A stretch of 64,000 bases of DNA from Ischnura elegans (Eukaryota > Arthropoda > Insecta > Odonata > Coenagrionidae): NCBI RefSeq assembly GCF_921293095.1, contig NC_060257.1:56890968-56954967 (forward strand), written 5' to 3'. A model generated the notes under the pieces. It worked only from the letters and a program-made list of their open reading frames with translations, was not told the origin of the DNA and ran no database searches. Shown piece after piece: positions 47,613-58,963 of the stretch. The position numbers were made by a program, and so were the translations under genes. The first letter of the stretch is position 1. Each line of letters opens with the position of its first letter.

Positions 47613-48404
47613 CAGGGGCGTATCCAGGATAGCGACTAGGGGGCTCTCCCCTCAGATATACACATATTCGAAAACTGAACAAAATTACTATTTTATCTGA
47701 AGAGTGCATGAATATTGAAGTTACGTATGCTATATGCAAAAAATATTTATAAACTTTTCATGTAAGGAAATGTTTATTTTGTTCCTCTTACTAAAAATAT
47801 ACCACAAAAACGAAAATCGCCCCACGGAAATGCACGCTATCAAAATGGTGATTTTCGTCTTTGTGGGTAATTTTAAGGAACAGGACTAATACCAACATTT
47901 TCTTACGTGAAAAGGTTGGAAATATTTTTTTCATAAAGCATACGTAACTTTGAAATTCATTTACTCTTCTACACCTAGGAAATTTAAATCTACCTTTCAG
48001 CCATTTTAAAAATCAAAGAATGGGTAAAATTTAATTTTAAAAAGCTCTTTATTATGCGAAGATGTTGTTCCCTCTATAAAAAATACAATTAAATGCACCA
48101 ATCAAATATTTTGCCCGTGACAAGATGAAGAAGACGACCGTTTGGCCGTTTTCATAGTTTTTCGCGTGTTCTCCTTCACTCTTTCGACCGTAGAAGCGAA
48201 ACGTTTATGTTTAAACAATGTTTAGTGTATCATTGTTGTAGGCAAATAAACAATGAGTAAAACTATATATGACACGACCTTATGGAGCTTCGGGAGAATT
48301 TCGTACAAGTGGTTACAGTTCAGCGTCACCTTGTTTGCGCCCACAGTAGTGTAAATTGGATATCACACGGGGGGCCCTCTAGACTTTCACTGGATTCGCC
48401 ACTG
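47613..48404. mobile_element. Non-autonomous hAT-type element, 792 bases
   Basis: Ends are CAGGGGCGTATCCAGGA and, from the right, CAGTGGCGAATCCAGTGA. Flanks ATACAGCC (47605-47612) and ATAAAGCC (48405-48412) agree at 7 of 8. The centre contains an inverted pair around ATTTTCG...CGAAAAT near 47815-47850. No transposase is seen. Confidence 0.78.
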
Positions 48405-48979
48405 ATAAAGCCCGATTAGTAAAATTATTTGTGCCATCATCCATAGTGACTGCGCTCTGATTTTGAACACTGAAGTTTACATGGGGATGCTTAAACTCAC
48501 CCTATATGTGGAACAGAGTTTACAAAATTACTTTCCCGTTAATATGATTAACCCATTCTCACCCAGTGTTGCCTCTAAGTAAAATCAAAAATGTAAACAT
48601 TTTCAGATCTATTCAGAAAATGTATAAATTACGTGTCCTTTTGTATAGTACTGTTTACGGGCGAAATATATGGCTGCCACAATAATTATGACTGAGTAGA
48701 AAATTGTCGCATATTTAAACTGAGAAGTCTTCAAATTTAATTTCTTCCAGAGGCAGTCCTGAGTTGGAAGGGGTTCAGGAGGTGAAAATCGGGGGTCAGA
48801 GAGAGAATAAGCCACTAAAACGATACAGAGCCTTATTTGCTCAATTCGTATCTGGGACATCCTAACACTGTAAGAAACCTCCCCCCTCACCGACGATTCG
48901 GGGGTTATTGCCCCATTGCCGAGATACAACCAATCAGAGACGGCCAAAAGGAAGGAGTTAAGTGAAGGAGTCTGCCATG

Positions 48980-49802
48980 CCCAGTCAACACAACAATTAT
49001 GGCCACAATGTGGCCATACTGTGGCAAGACATTATGGCCATAATGGGTTGCCATTATGGCGCCATAATGGTTTTGACCCCCGGCCACACTGTGGCCAAAG
49101 TGTGGCTAGCCATAATGTGGCTTTAGTGTGGATAGCCACACTATGGCCACATTTTGGCTAGCCAGAATGCTCCACCTTTAATATATTAATACTTATACAT
49201 ATAATAATTCCTTTTTACTAGTATTATTATACCTCCTTCAATCCTAGCTATGCCCATCAATGCAAAAATAATGATTTTTTGGAAAATTAGATGCGAACCA
49301 AAAATTTTAATTTACCATCAATTTTCAATAATAATTACGATAAAATGCCCTCTGGTTGGCACCCCAAACCCCAAGTAGCACTTTGCGATATAGAGTATCA
49401 GAAAGGTATATACATTTCAACATCACAGTACTCACGGAAAGACGCCAAAATAGATTAAATCAATAAATAATGTGGAAGCCTTTGCTCTTGAAATAAATAC
49501 ATATTCTTCTTTCTTTAACACATTTTCTTTATATCAATGATATCAACCAACTCTCATTTTGATAACTCATCAACAAGTCTGCATCTATAGCAACCGTAAA
49601 CAAACTTTATCATCTGTGGCAGTTGTGGCTTTCCAAAGTGTGGCCATAGTTGCATATGTGTATGGCAAGCCACACTATGGCTTGCCGCATGACAACCACA
49701 GTTTGGCCATAGTATGGCAAGCTGTGGCTAGCCATAGCCATAGTTGCCACAGGTAAACCACAGTTCGGCCACACTGTGGCCATAATTGTTGTGTTGACTG
49801 GG
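48980..49802. mobile_element. Inverted-repeat element with subterminal TGTGGC arrays
   Basis: The first 36 bases (start CCCAGTCAACACAACAATTA) match the reversed last 36 bases at 35 positions. Next to each end (48998-49170 and 49605-49790) is an array of short palindrome-like units such as TGGCCATAATGTGGC and GCCACACTGTGGCC. The centre (49170-49600) is AT-rich and non-coding. No clear target duplication was found. Confidence 0.8.
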
Positions 49803-50484
49803 TGGTTATATTTCCTTTGAAACGTTGGAATTAAAAATTAAAATCAACATATTATCCGAAGGAAATTCATATATTTTATAAAAAAACGCGAAATCCTATG
49901 CATTTTATTTTCTCGTTATGATAAAATATTTGAGAATATCTAACTTATATTTGTATGAAAGTTGTGCAATAGTTTTACATTCGAATAATGTGTGATAACA
50001 TTTTTTTTACTAGAAATTGATTTTATCAAGCCTTTTCCCTAATTAGGTTAGCTCTAGCAATGCTGATAAACTGGGGGAAACGTCTTCGTTACTTGAAATT
50101 ATCTCGTACGATACCATAAGACCGAAAGTACATCACGCTAAACTTTTTCAATAGCATTCTTCAATACGCCGGCGTGGTGCGTCAAACAACACTGTGTTAG
50201 ATATACTTAACTTGTTAAAGTTAATTCTATGCACAAAATATGGTCTCGTAGGTCTGCGGTGGATATGAGTGGATGTCAAATAGTCTGGCAATATTTCCTC
50301 GCTTCTTGTCGTGCTTGACAAGCTCGTATTACGACGCAACAGAGACATATTTGCTCAGTTTGCATCAGGGATATTCTAACACCGTCACTTATTCTATTCA
50401 TGCCAGTTATCGTTCGTCGGGAAAAAGTCGACATTTTTACTGCCGTAACTCGAATAATACGCAATGGATAAGAAAATGAAAGAA

Positions 50485-51025
50485 AACACAGACATTTTAA
50501 CTCGACGTTTCACTCCTCCTACTGGGAGCGTTATCAAGAGAATGGAAGGAATTTATACTCGTCCCGAGCTTATATATGTTAAGCTCGAAAGCTTAACATA
50601 TATAAGCTCGAAAGAGCACGAAAGGGCTTAAGGAGCACGAAAGGGCGTTAAAATTACATCAGTGGGACGCATCAGCTGTTGCTGAACAATTTGCCTCCAG
50701 CCCTGGGCATAGAATAATGTTTGACGCTACACGGGTGTTAGCGAAGACGGAAGAATACCATCCGCGTCTTATACGTGAATCCATCGAGATTGCGAAAAGA
50801 CCTAATAACTTTAATAGGGAGGATGGGTATAACCTCAGCCGTATATGGAGAGGGTTCCTAGCACAATATAATGGCCAACGGCTATCGGCTAAAATTCAAA
50901 TCCGACACAACAATGGGTAGCGAAAAACATTATAAGCTCGGGACGAGTATAAATTCCTTCCATTCTCTTGATAACGCTCCCAGTAGGAGGAGTGAAACGT
51001 CGAGTTAAAATGTTTTCTACACAGC
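50485..51025 (+). mobile_element. Truncated Penelope-like element between inverted repeats
   Basis: 50493-50578 and 50936-51011 are inverted copies (CGACGTTTCACTCCTCC / GGAGGAGTGAAACGTCG, and ATGGAAGGAATTTATACTCG). Between them, 50717-50880 encodes RVLAKTEEYHPRLIRESIEI and NNFNREDGYNLSRIW. This matches the C-terminal segment of Penelope-like proteins, after the GIY-YIG nuclease. The right copy reads CTTGATAACGCTCCCAGTAG then GTGAAACGTC. The RT is missing. Confidence 0.7.
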
Positions 51026-52089
51026 AATACCCGAAAACCACCAGCAACATAGATAAAAGAAGCTGTGAAAGTCTTCAGACGAAAACACAGACACTTGGTT
51101 TGTCGATAAAATGGTCGTTGTACGGAAATGAGCATTTTGCAAATAACCGTTTCATCGAACAATTTTGAGGAAAGTTATTATGGATGAAATACTGAAACAA
51201 ATTTCACGTCGTTTCCCTCAAAACTTCCGACACATCACAAAATACATTCCACCATATCTTCCAGTAGTTATCAAAGTATAAAAATAAATACTTGATCCAT
51301 TTTCTAAGGAGGCAAACTAAAACATAATATGTAATGATAATACGATTCGCATACCTCTAATATTTATATACAAATATGTATGCTAGCCAGGAAAATACTT
51401 CTGCGTCATTTCATAAGATACAAATAGCATAAATTTCACCCTCTTTCCGAATAAACTGTCACATAAATACTCAGATAAATAAGTAACTACATCCTTAATA
51501 ATGAAGTTCATACGGATTATCCTACTTGAAATACTGAAATCCGTAATTGTAACTAGCAAAAATGAAGATAGCTGCGGAAAAATAAAGCGTATTTCGATAT
51601 TTTTTAGTTTAAAATACATAATATCAAAAAGGTTCAGCCAATCAATGCTGAAATAATCGTTACGTATAGTGTTAGGCTCCAATGTTCTCCAATGTTTTAG
51701 ACAATATTACCCACACACAATAGTTCCACGCATCCATTAGCGTAACTAAACGTTATGCCATCTCTTAACGAGAGTATACTTCGTAGATGAATACTTTCAT
51801 AATTATTACGTCATAAGAATCAATCGAAGCCAGTGATATTTCATTGAATCGGAAGTGAAATACGAGTGTTTAATTGTCTCAAGGCACTTTCTACCGGCAC
51901 AAACCAGCAGCACACATCAAGCAGCGAAGCAGACAATGGCTTAGGTCATTGTGTGAACTTCCTGGTTATTTTTCGGGCTTCGCTAAACATGGGCTGCACT
52001 CCAGTGTCGTTAATAGGTCATACTATAAACGAACCCGGAAGGCTTTTGAGTCCTTACGTTCCGTAGAATGCCTAACGCCGCGACCTGCC

Positions 52090-52480
52090 TCTCTTTATAC
52101 AGGGTGTTACAGGAGGAATCTGCAATGCTTCAGGAGTAAGAGAGACAGTTTTAAGCATTTATTGTCCTATAAACATGGGTTCGCAACTCCTTAGTGACTG
52201 AGCTATGGCAACGCAAACATTTTTTGGATGCACTTTCAAGTAATCATGAAAACGGTTTTACTTGGGTAGTCAGACTTTTCGACATTTTATTTAATACTCT
52301 GGATTTTGAAGGAAATGAAATTATTACGGTTTGACGAAAATGTGTAACTATAATTGTATGAAAAACATAAACTCACAATGGGTAAGATTGCACAATCGTA
52401 TTGTTGATACTCGCTCAAAGCTCACGTTTCATGATGTTCAAGGATTAATTGATTCAGACAACCCGTATTTCACGGAGAAA
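52090..52480 (-). mobile_element. Repeat E, third copy, inverted
   Basis: TACAGGGTGTTACAGGAGGA, CTGCAATGCTTCAGGAG, CGCAACTCCTTAGTGACTGA and GCTATGGCAACGCAAAC are the reverse of copies 1 and 2. 52395-52430 carries GCACAATCGTATTGTTGATA. Confidence 0.65.
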
Positions 52481-53255
52481 TATGCTGTAATCAGGGCTGT
52501 TTACCAAAATATACATTCTTCTGATATAATAAATCAAATTAGTATTTTTTGTATTACTCCTACTCTTTGCAAGCGTAAAAAGTATAATATAAATTAAAGG
52601 AAAGGAAAAACTAAGATTAGCGAAGGAGAAGAAAGCCAATCTGATAAATTACCCGTAAAAAGGAAATGTTTTGGTGACACTGCAGTGGAATCAACAAAGA
52701 AACCAAGTGATAAAGCTTTGGTATAATTGTGAAGCATTGTGAATTTTGTTAGGAAGATAAAATGGAAAACATGATAAGGTGTTTGTAATTCAATATATGG
52801 ATGCATGCTAATAGCACGAAGGTGGGAAAAAGAGTTAAAAAGTTTTTCTGTACTGTTAATAAATAGATGTATTGACTAACAAGGTACAATAAAATGCTTA
52901 AAATAATAACATTGATATAAACTGCGATGAATTTATTTAGCTTCGGCCAAAAAATTGGTAAGTTTAAATATGAGATCCAATTTAGGAAATCAGTTTCCTA
53001 ATTTTTACCACTGGTTCCCTAATTTCTACCTCTTGCAGATATTTATAAATTCAGAAATGTTTTGCTTGTAACGGTGTGACTTAGGAAATTTTACTTTCGA
53101 ATTCCATGCATTACATTATAGTGAAAAAGGTAAAATAATATCAATCACTGTGTAACTTATTATTTGAGCTAAATAAAATAAATGTGTAAAGTGGTATAAA
53201 ATGGGCTTCCCTCCCCTACAATATATGAAAATATTGCATGGATGCCAATTTCAAA

Positions 53256-53487
53256 GGCCGTTTTACACGGTACTCGGAATTGCTCAATCTGACGTACGTG
53301 CGAAGGCGCAATCAAAATTGCGTCGTGAAAATCGGTGAATTGCTAGAACACATGCGAGAATGCGTGGATGCGAGACGGCAAAATAGCCCCTGTTCTAATT
53401 TCGTTCATGCATTCGCGCAATTCCACGCCATTTTAGAAATTAATGCAGCTCTAACCTGCGCAATTCCGTGCCCCGTGTAAAACGGCC
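53256..53487. mobile_element. Miniature inverted-repeat element, 232 bases
   Basis: GGCCGTTTTACACGGTACTC and, from the right, GGCCGTTTTACACGGGGCAC extend into GGAATTGC on both sides. The frame through it is fortuitous. The flanks CAA / TTA do not give a certain target duplication. Confidence 0.7.
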
Positions 53488-53904
53488 TTAAGATGAAAAA
53501 AGAAATATTAAAAGACTTCGATTGCTTCGGATGTTTCGAAAAAACAGATAACGAACGAGTCAGGTATGAAGTTTGGCCATAGGCGATTGCTAGACAGATA
53601 AAGAAAAGGGAAGGTAGACAGGTGAGGCACAGAATACACGAACTCGCATCAAGTTTAACATCTGTTCTCGTCAGGAATCCGAAGAGTTTTTTTTCAAGGA
53701 AACTTTGGAAAGCGTCAAAGAGGCATGCGACGATAAGACGAGGTTGGAATGGCAAAGATACGGAATACAAATAACTTGATGTGTAAATTTAGGTTGCACA
53801 AAACTATGGGGGAGTCAGGGAAATTACTTTCCAAGCTGATTCTCCGCTATTGCGGAAGTTCCAACGCGTTAACGTGAATCAATTCAAACAATGCAGAACA
53901 GTAT

Positions 53905-54175
53905 ATCGATGGCTAAGTTCTAACACCACGTATCTCAAAAATAGCAAGTTCTTCGGAGAGCAAAAAAAAACGATTAATTTTTTTAATTGTGCTCCGAAAT
54001 GAAAAACCAAAAGTTCATAAAACTGAAAAAGAAGCATTCACTTACAAACATAGAGTTGGTTTTTGCTTATATTTTATTTTTTTAATATTATTACACTTTG
54101 TTTAAGATACCTGTCTCAAACCTGCCGAATTTCAGATACGTGTTGTTAGAAATCAGCCATCGATATTTTTGAAAA
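53905..54175. repeat. Repeat F foldback
   Basis: TATCGATGGCTAAGTTCTAA...CACGTATCTCAAA on the left pairs with TCAGATACGTGTTGTTAGAA...GCCATCGATA on the right. The right arm also matches 16996-17100. Confidence 0.7.
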
Positions 54176-54364
54176 TTGCCACAACTTTGATTTCGGCGAA
54201 TGATATATAACCGAATTTTTTCATTTTCATGTAAATGAAATTTCCTCCGTTATTTGTGGAAGCTAAGGGGAAAGCACCACACCTGATTGACGAGTATTTT
54301 AGCTTGACGCATGCTTGGTTTAAATCTTAAGCTATCATCTTCAAATATTTAGATATGCATTAAT

Positions 54365-54750
54365 TTATTTATTTATTTGATCTTCAGCTTTAAATTTCAT
54401 ACACCTCTTAAATGTTAATACATTCGAAGAAACAGTGGTACAATGCTCCTTTTGATAAGATTGAAAATTATTCATTTGAATAGTTTTATAACACAAAACG
54501 TCAGATGAAGGAAAACTTTCCAAGCCACCTTTCATAGTAACATTGTTGGGTATCCTTGCGAAGCAAATAGTGAGCCAATATGAACCTTGTGCATTATGGT
54601 CATTACCAACAGCAAAGGTATACTTAAATCCAAAGAGAGTTCCAATGGTATCAGCAACCCATACATTAACAGCTCCAGAATGATTGGCCTTCAACACAGT
54701 ACAGTCCTTGATTATTTTCTCCACAGGTCTCCGAGGAGCCCATATTCTAA
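54365..54750 (-). other. Unidentified open frame, 119 or more codons
   Basis: The minus-strand frame is open from about 54748 to the stop at 54365, and the nearest possible starts are non-ATG (GTG at 54724). The text is varied and protein-like: VNVWVADTIGTLFGFKYTFA, VGNDHNAQGSYWLTICFARI, then GGLESFPSSDVLCYKTI, with four Cys in the last 60 residues. It ends with an AATAAATAAATAAATT run over the stop, as in a poly(A) signal. A TTAG that could be an acceptor lies just upstream (54748). It may be a terminal exon or a degraded retrocopy. I do not recognise the family. Confidence 0.4.
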
Positions 54751-54759
54751 CTCAATTCT

Positions 54760-57080
54760 TATATTTAGCGCAAGCTATTTAAATTCCTAGACGTTTTTCG
54801 AGAAATCCACCTATATTTGGAAACCGTTGTACACAGAGCTAAAAATACTATATGCAATATTGTCTTAGTATATACAATATTGTACAATTATTTATGAAAG
54901 TGCCGTTTTTATACAAAATTGTAGACAAAAAACAAGTTTTTTTCCAGAATAAAGAACTTAATGCAAGTACCAGAGCTGATCCCGTATATTTACCTCATCC
55001 TTCTCATAGATCAAATTGATATCATGATCTATTTTTATCATTTGCCTTATTTTTTAAGTGCGTAAATTTTATTTTTTAGCCTCGCTTATTTCCCTGTTGA
55101 CTAAGTAACAATAATGAAAGTATTGCTTTACCAAAGACCACTGCGAAAAAGTTAACATTGTATCAAACTCATGAATTGAGATGTGATTTTTTTTATTTCA
55201 AAACAGTGAGAGCCAAGTTACATCCATCTAATTTGCACATACAATTGAAGTGGTGCATAGTATATATACATAGTATATATACACACAAAAATACATAAAC
55301 AATCACTGTTATGCTCTTCGATCGTTAAGCTCTCCGTTTACAAATCCCCTAAAGGGAAAGGGTACGGTAGCTGGGAATACGGCTAAGGAGAAGACGCAAT
55401 ATGTGGAATAGTACGATACTAATAATTAATATTACCATGTATGTATATCACATGTATAGATCAAATTGACTCCATGATTCATTACTAATACCCGCCAATA
55501 TCCTCCGGAACTGCTTATTATCAGAAATATTTTTATCCTCCAATAGCCAATGGCTCAAAAAAAAAAATTAAAAGCGTTGTCAATGGATAAACAAAACTGC
55601 ATTTATTATCAGATAAATTTCCAACATTTTCAAAACAACTTGAGAGTAAATTGTTAATTATTGTTATTTATCTTATTCTCTATGTAAATAACTATTATCG
55701 TGATGCAAATTAGCCTGTTACTTTAATGAGCAGTTAAATTATTCTGAAAATACATTATAATGAGTAATTTTCTTCATTTATCTAAATTGCCTATCGAATT
55801 GAAATCCAATTTAATAATACCGCAGGTAATAATTTTTTCGTTGCTGTGCCTTATTGTGGATGAAGACGAGATAGTTTGACATACGCCCAAGTAGAAGACA
55901 CAGTATGCGAAACACTACCAATCCAATACATATATTAACGTAAGTAAAGATCAAATTAACTCCATGATACATTCCTAAACCCCCCTTTCGGAACTCCGGG
56001 CCAAAAACAGAAAACAAATCCTTCTATATCCAATTTATTAAAACTAAATTATAAACGTAGTTGATTGAAAAACAAATCTAAATTTCTTACTAGACACATT
56101 GCTATTATTTACTAAATATTTACAAATAAAATGGTTAATTATTATTAAATTATCTAATTGGCTATATAAACAATTTTATTTATTTTTTTTTCCTGTAACT
56201 TTAGTGATACGTTAAATTATACTGAAAGTACATAACGAAGGGTATTTTTTTTTATCTAAATTGCGTTTGGAATTAAGAATAAAAAAATTAAAATGTCGGC
56301 AACAACTATTCTGTAGTTAATTGTCTAATTTATCGAGTTTACGAATACTAGCATAGCATAAAACATGAAAATTCACGAACAGACCTTCAGACTTATCTGT
56401 GTGAAACCTTTTCATTATGAAAAATGAAAGAATAAAGTTTCTAAGGTTCAACCAAACAGAGTTTATTCATTTATTTTCCGTTAGCGTAATTCACGTTAAA
56501 TCTCTTTAAAAAATCTGTGGTTGAAACGTTCCGCAAAACCTGTACTTATAATTACAATGTAGCATAGTTTTCATACAAGAACAGATTCTTATAAAAATGG
56601 TTATTGTTCAGGAAAAAAATCCGTAACAAATCTAGAACAAAAATAATACAATAAAATTTGCAGGTACATTAATTTCAAATTAGATGATTACAAAAAAGAT
56701 AAACCTTTCATTTTTGAAATGTGAGTGCATAATATTTTCCCATTTCATAACATAACAAAGCATGCCAATGTATGTAATTGGGTAAAAAAAGAAAAATAGA
56801 GAGGGTAATTTGATACATCACATTAAGCTCTTGTATTCTAACTTAACAAATGACTAAATGGTAGAGAAAAAAAGAACTATAATTAAAAAAACACAAATTT
56901 GAAAATAATAAGAGCATCTTATGCTATTCTCTTGAAAGGAAATAATCGCAGTTTAGATGTTTTAATAGGCATCAATATTTAAGTTCATTTGGCATCTAAT
57001 TCTATACACGTAAACCTGTTACAAGAAATGATTTACTATAAACAGTGGTGTGGAAATGCAAAAGAGGACCAGCCAGAGAT
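54760..57080. other. Intergenic, weak repeats only
   Basis: TACGCCCAAG(T/G)AGAAGAC... recurs near 55885 and 57350, and a weaker version (ACGGCTAAGGAGAAGACG) near 55380, so an unknown repeat is present in at least three places. Nothing else was recognised. Confidence 0.4.
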
Positions 57081-57081
57081 A

Positions 57082-57275
57082 GGCACAGTCTGCGGCGGGT
57101 TAAAGTACTCGCCTGCCAAACAGGAGGCCGCGTGTTCGAGTCTCGCCTGGGTAAGTTACCCCTATATAGAACATGGTTTTTTGTGTAAGTTAAAACTGTT
57201 AACATGTTAATAATTCCGATGTAAGGCCGTATAATGCTGTTTTCGGTGGTTTGGAAATAAATAAAAATAAAATAT
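57082..57275 (+). mobile_element. SINE A copy 4
   Basis: TGCGGCGGGTTAAAGTACTC, GTGTTCGAGTCTCGCC, TGGGTAAGTTACCC and TTTTCGGTGGTTTGGAAATA, with an AAATAAAAATAAAAT tail. Confidence 0.78.
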
Positions 57276-57614
57276 ATATTATTTTTCGCCCGTAAAGTTT
57301 TTCGTCGAGGTAGCGTGCTCCCTTATGGATAAGGGCGAGATAGTTTGGAATACGCCCAAGGAGAAGACGCCGTATACGAAACAGTATGAGGCGTGAAATA
57401 CTGGGGGATGTCGTAGCGTCCTCAACCCCACCACCGCCCTCGACTGGATGCCACGCAAGAGTGGTCACGATCGCAGACATTGTGTCACCCAAAGGACATC
57501 TTCCGCCAACTCCCCACGCGGCCCAGCGACCAATTCGTATCTCGCAATTGGATTTTCTTCACTGGGGGGGCGTATGTGGATGTTATACAGATAAGGGGAC
57601 ACGCCTCGGGGGGG

Positions 57615-57657
57615 TATATAAGCACCGAACGCACCTCGAAGGATCATCACACATCCT
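57615..57657 (+). promoter_or_regulatory. Gene 5 core promoter
   Basis: TATATAAG starts at 57615 and CATCACACATCC at 57645, a looser version of the start-site element at the same 30-base distance. The leader to the ATG at 57709 is about 63 bases. Confidence 0.6.
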
Positions 57658-57708
57658 CTGAGCATTCTCAACTCCGCAGTAGCAAACCTACTCCAAAAAC
57701 TCCTCAAC

Positions 57709-58757
57709 ATGAAGGTGAGTACCCCATCGAGTGCGAACACTTACAGGTTGGAGAGCCACTTTGAGCCACAGTTTAAATGGTTGGTTCGTACGCCTCACTG
57801 TTGAGCAGATATTTTATACAGGGAATGACCCGCTTTTCAAGAAGCCATTTAAATATATATTTGTCTTTCGGCTGTGATACACTACATAATTGTAAAGAAA
57901 AAAACTGGGCTAGAGCACGGGATTAATGAGCCTTTCCTAAATGGATCTAATACAATAATTATACTTGGATAATTTTCATGATCGAATAAGCAAATTCAAT
58001 GAAATTAAAACTTAGAGTCAACATGTTATTACCTTAATTATGGCACTAAGTCATTAAAAACCAGTGCAGTTTAATTAATTTTGAAAGAAAGTTGTTTCTG
58101 TGATAAAACCTAGGTTCTGTAGTCACAATTAGCCACCGTTAATTTAAAAAGTAGTTTGTTCGTCCAGATATTCAATTTCAATTCAGGTCCACCTTCATGT
58201 TATGCAAACGCTAGTGATTTAGCATGGGCTGAACTCAACCCTCACATATCCAAGCAAATCCTCACCTATCCCTCGAGTTGTTGAGTGAGTTCCATCTTTT
58301 GGTTTCAATTTTTGCTCTCTTACCCTCGCCTTATTGTCACTCACACGATAGTGGTTTAGCATGGGCTAAACTCGGCCCTCGCCTATTCAAACAAAACCTT
58401 CGAGTCGTAGCCCGGCGCGAGTGAGTTTCATTTGTTGATCTCAAACTAATATTTCCCTTTCTGTTCTTACAGTGCACCGCCATCTTCGTCCTCGCCCTGG
58501 TCGCCGCTGCATCTGCCGGCATCGCACCAGTGGTCGCCCCCGTCGCCGCAGCCTACGCCACGGCACCCTTCGCATCCAGCTACAACGCCCACTCCATCAA
58601 CCACGCCTACGCTCCCGCCGCACCCTACGTCGCCGCTGCCGCACCCGTCGTCGCCGCTCCCGCACGCTACGTCGCTTCTCCCTACGCGGCTTCCCCATAC
58701 GTCGCTTCCCCTTACCTTTCATCCCCATACTTCGCTGCACCGACCGTAGTCGTCTAA
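57709..58757 (+). CDS. Gene 5: Ala/Tyr/Pro-rich cuticular-type secreted protein
   Basis: Exon 1 carries only two codons (MK, 57709-57714, donor GTGAGT). Exon 2 runs 58473-58757 after a CTTACAG acceptor. The joined protein has 96 residues and starts with signal peptide MKCTAIFVLALVAAASAG. The mature part has AAPVVAAP and a repeated ASPY/SSPY block (YVASPYAASPYVASPY) and ends APTVVV, with a NAHSINHAY segment in the middle. This composition is typical of low-complexity cuticular proteins secreted by epidermis. Exon 2 is far more GC-rich than its surroundings, as in genes 1 and 3. There is no third exon: the frame ends in TAA and AATAAA lies at 59067-59072. Intron 1 carries a local duplication near its 3' end, and the 3' UTR has decayed copies downstream. 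Confidence 0.85.
58211..58440 (+). repeat. Duplicated 137-base block at the end of gene 5 intron 1
   Basis: TTTAGCATGGGCT, CAACCCTC..., CCTTCGAGTCGT-like and GAGTGAGTTTCATTTGTTGA blocks occur twice with an offset of 137. The second copy runs into the real acceptor. The first carries a pyrimidine tract without AG. Confidence 0.65.
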
Positions 58758-58963
58758 ATACCTTCGAGACCAAGAGCACCGGACCTCACTCTGCTGTTTC
58801 ATGAGGACCAAGACGAACAAGGGGCCAACGGATGGACAGCAGGAATCGCCCTTAAGTGATTGCCATGCCCGCAGAGAACCGGATCGGACCTGTCTGTAAC
58901 CTGACGCGGTCCGGGACCGCGTCGAGTTCGAGACCACACCAAGTTTGGGACCGAGCCGAGTTC

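Noticed and set aside
53238-53480. An 80-codon frame as a small gene
   Set aside because: It coincides with a miniature inverted-repeat element whose ends are seen on both sides.
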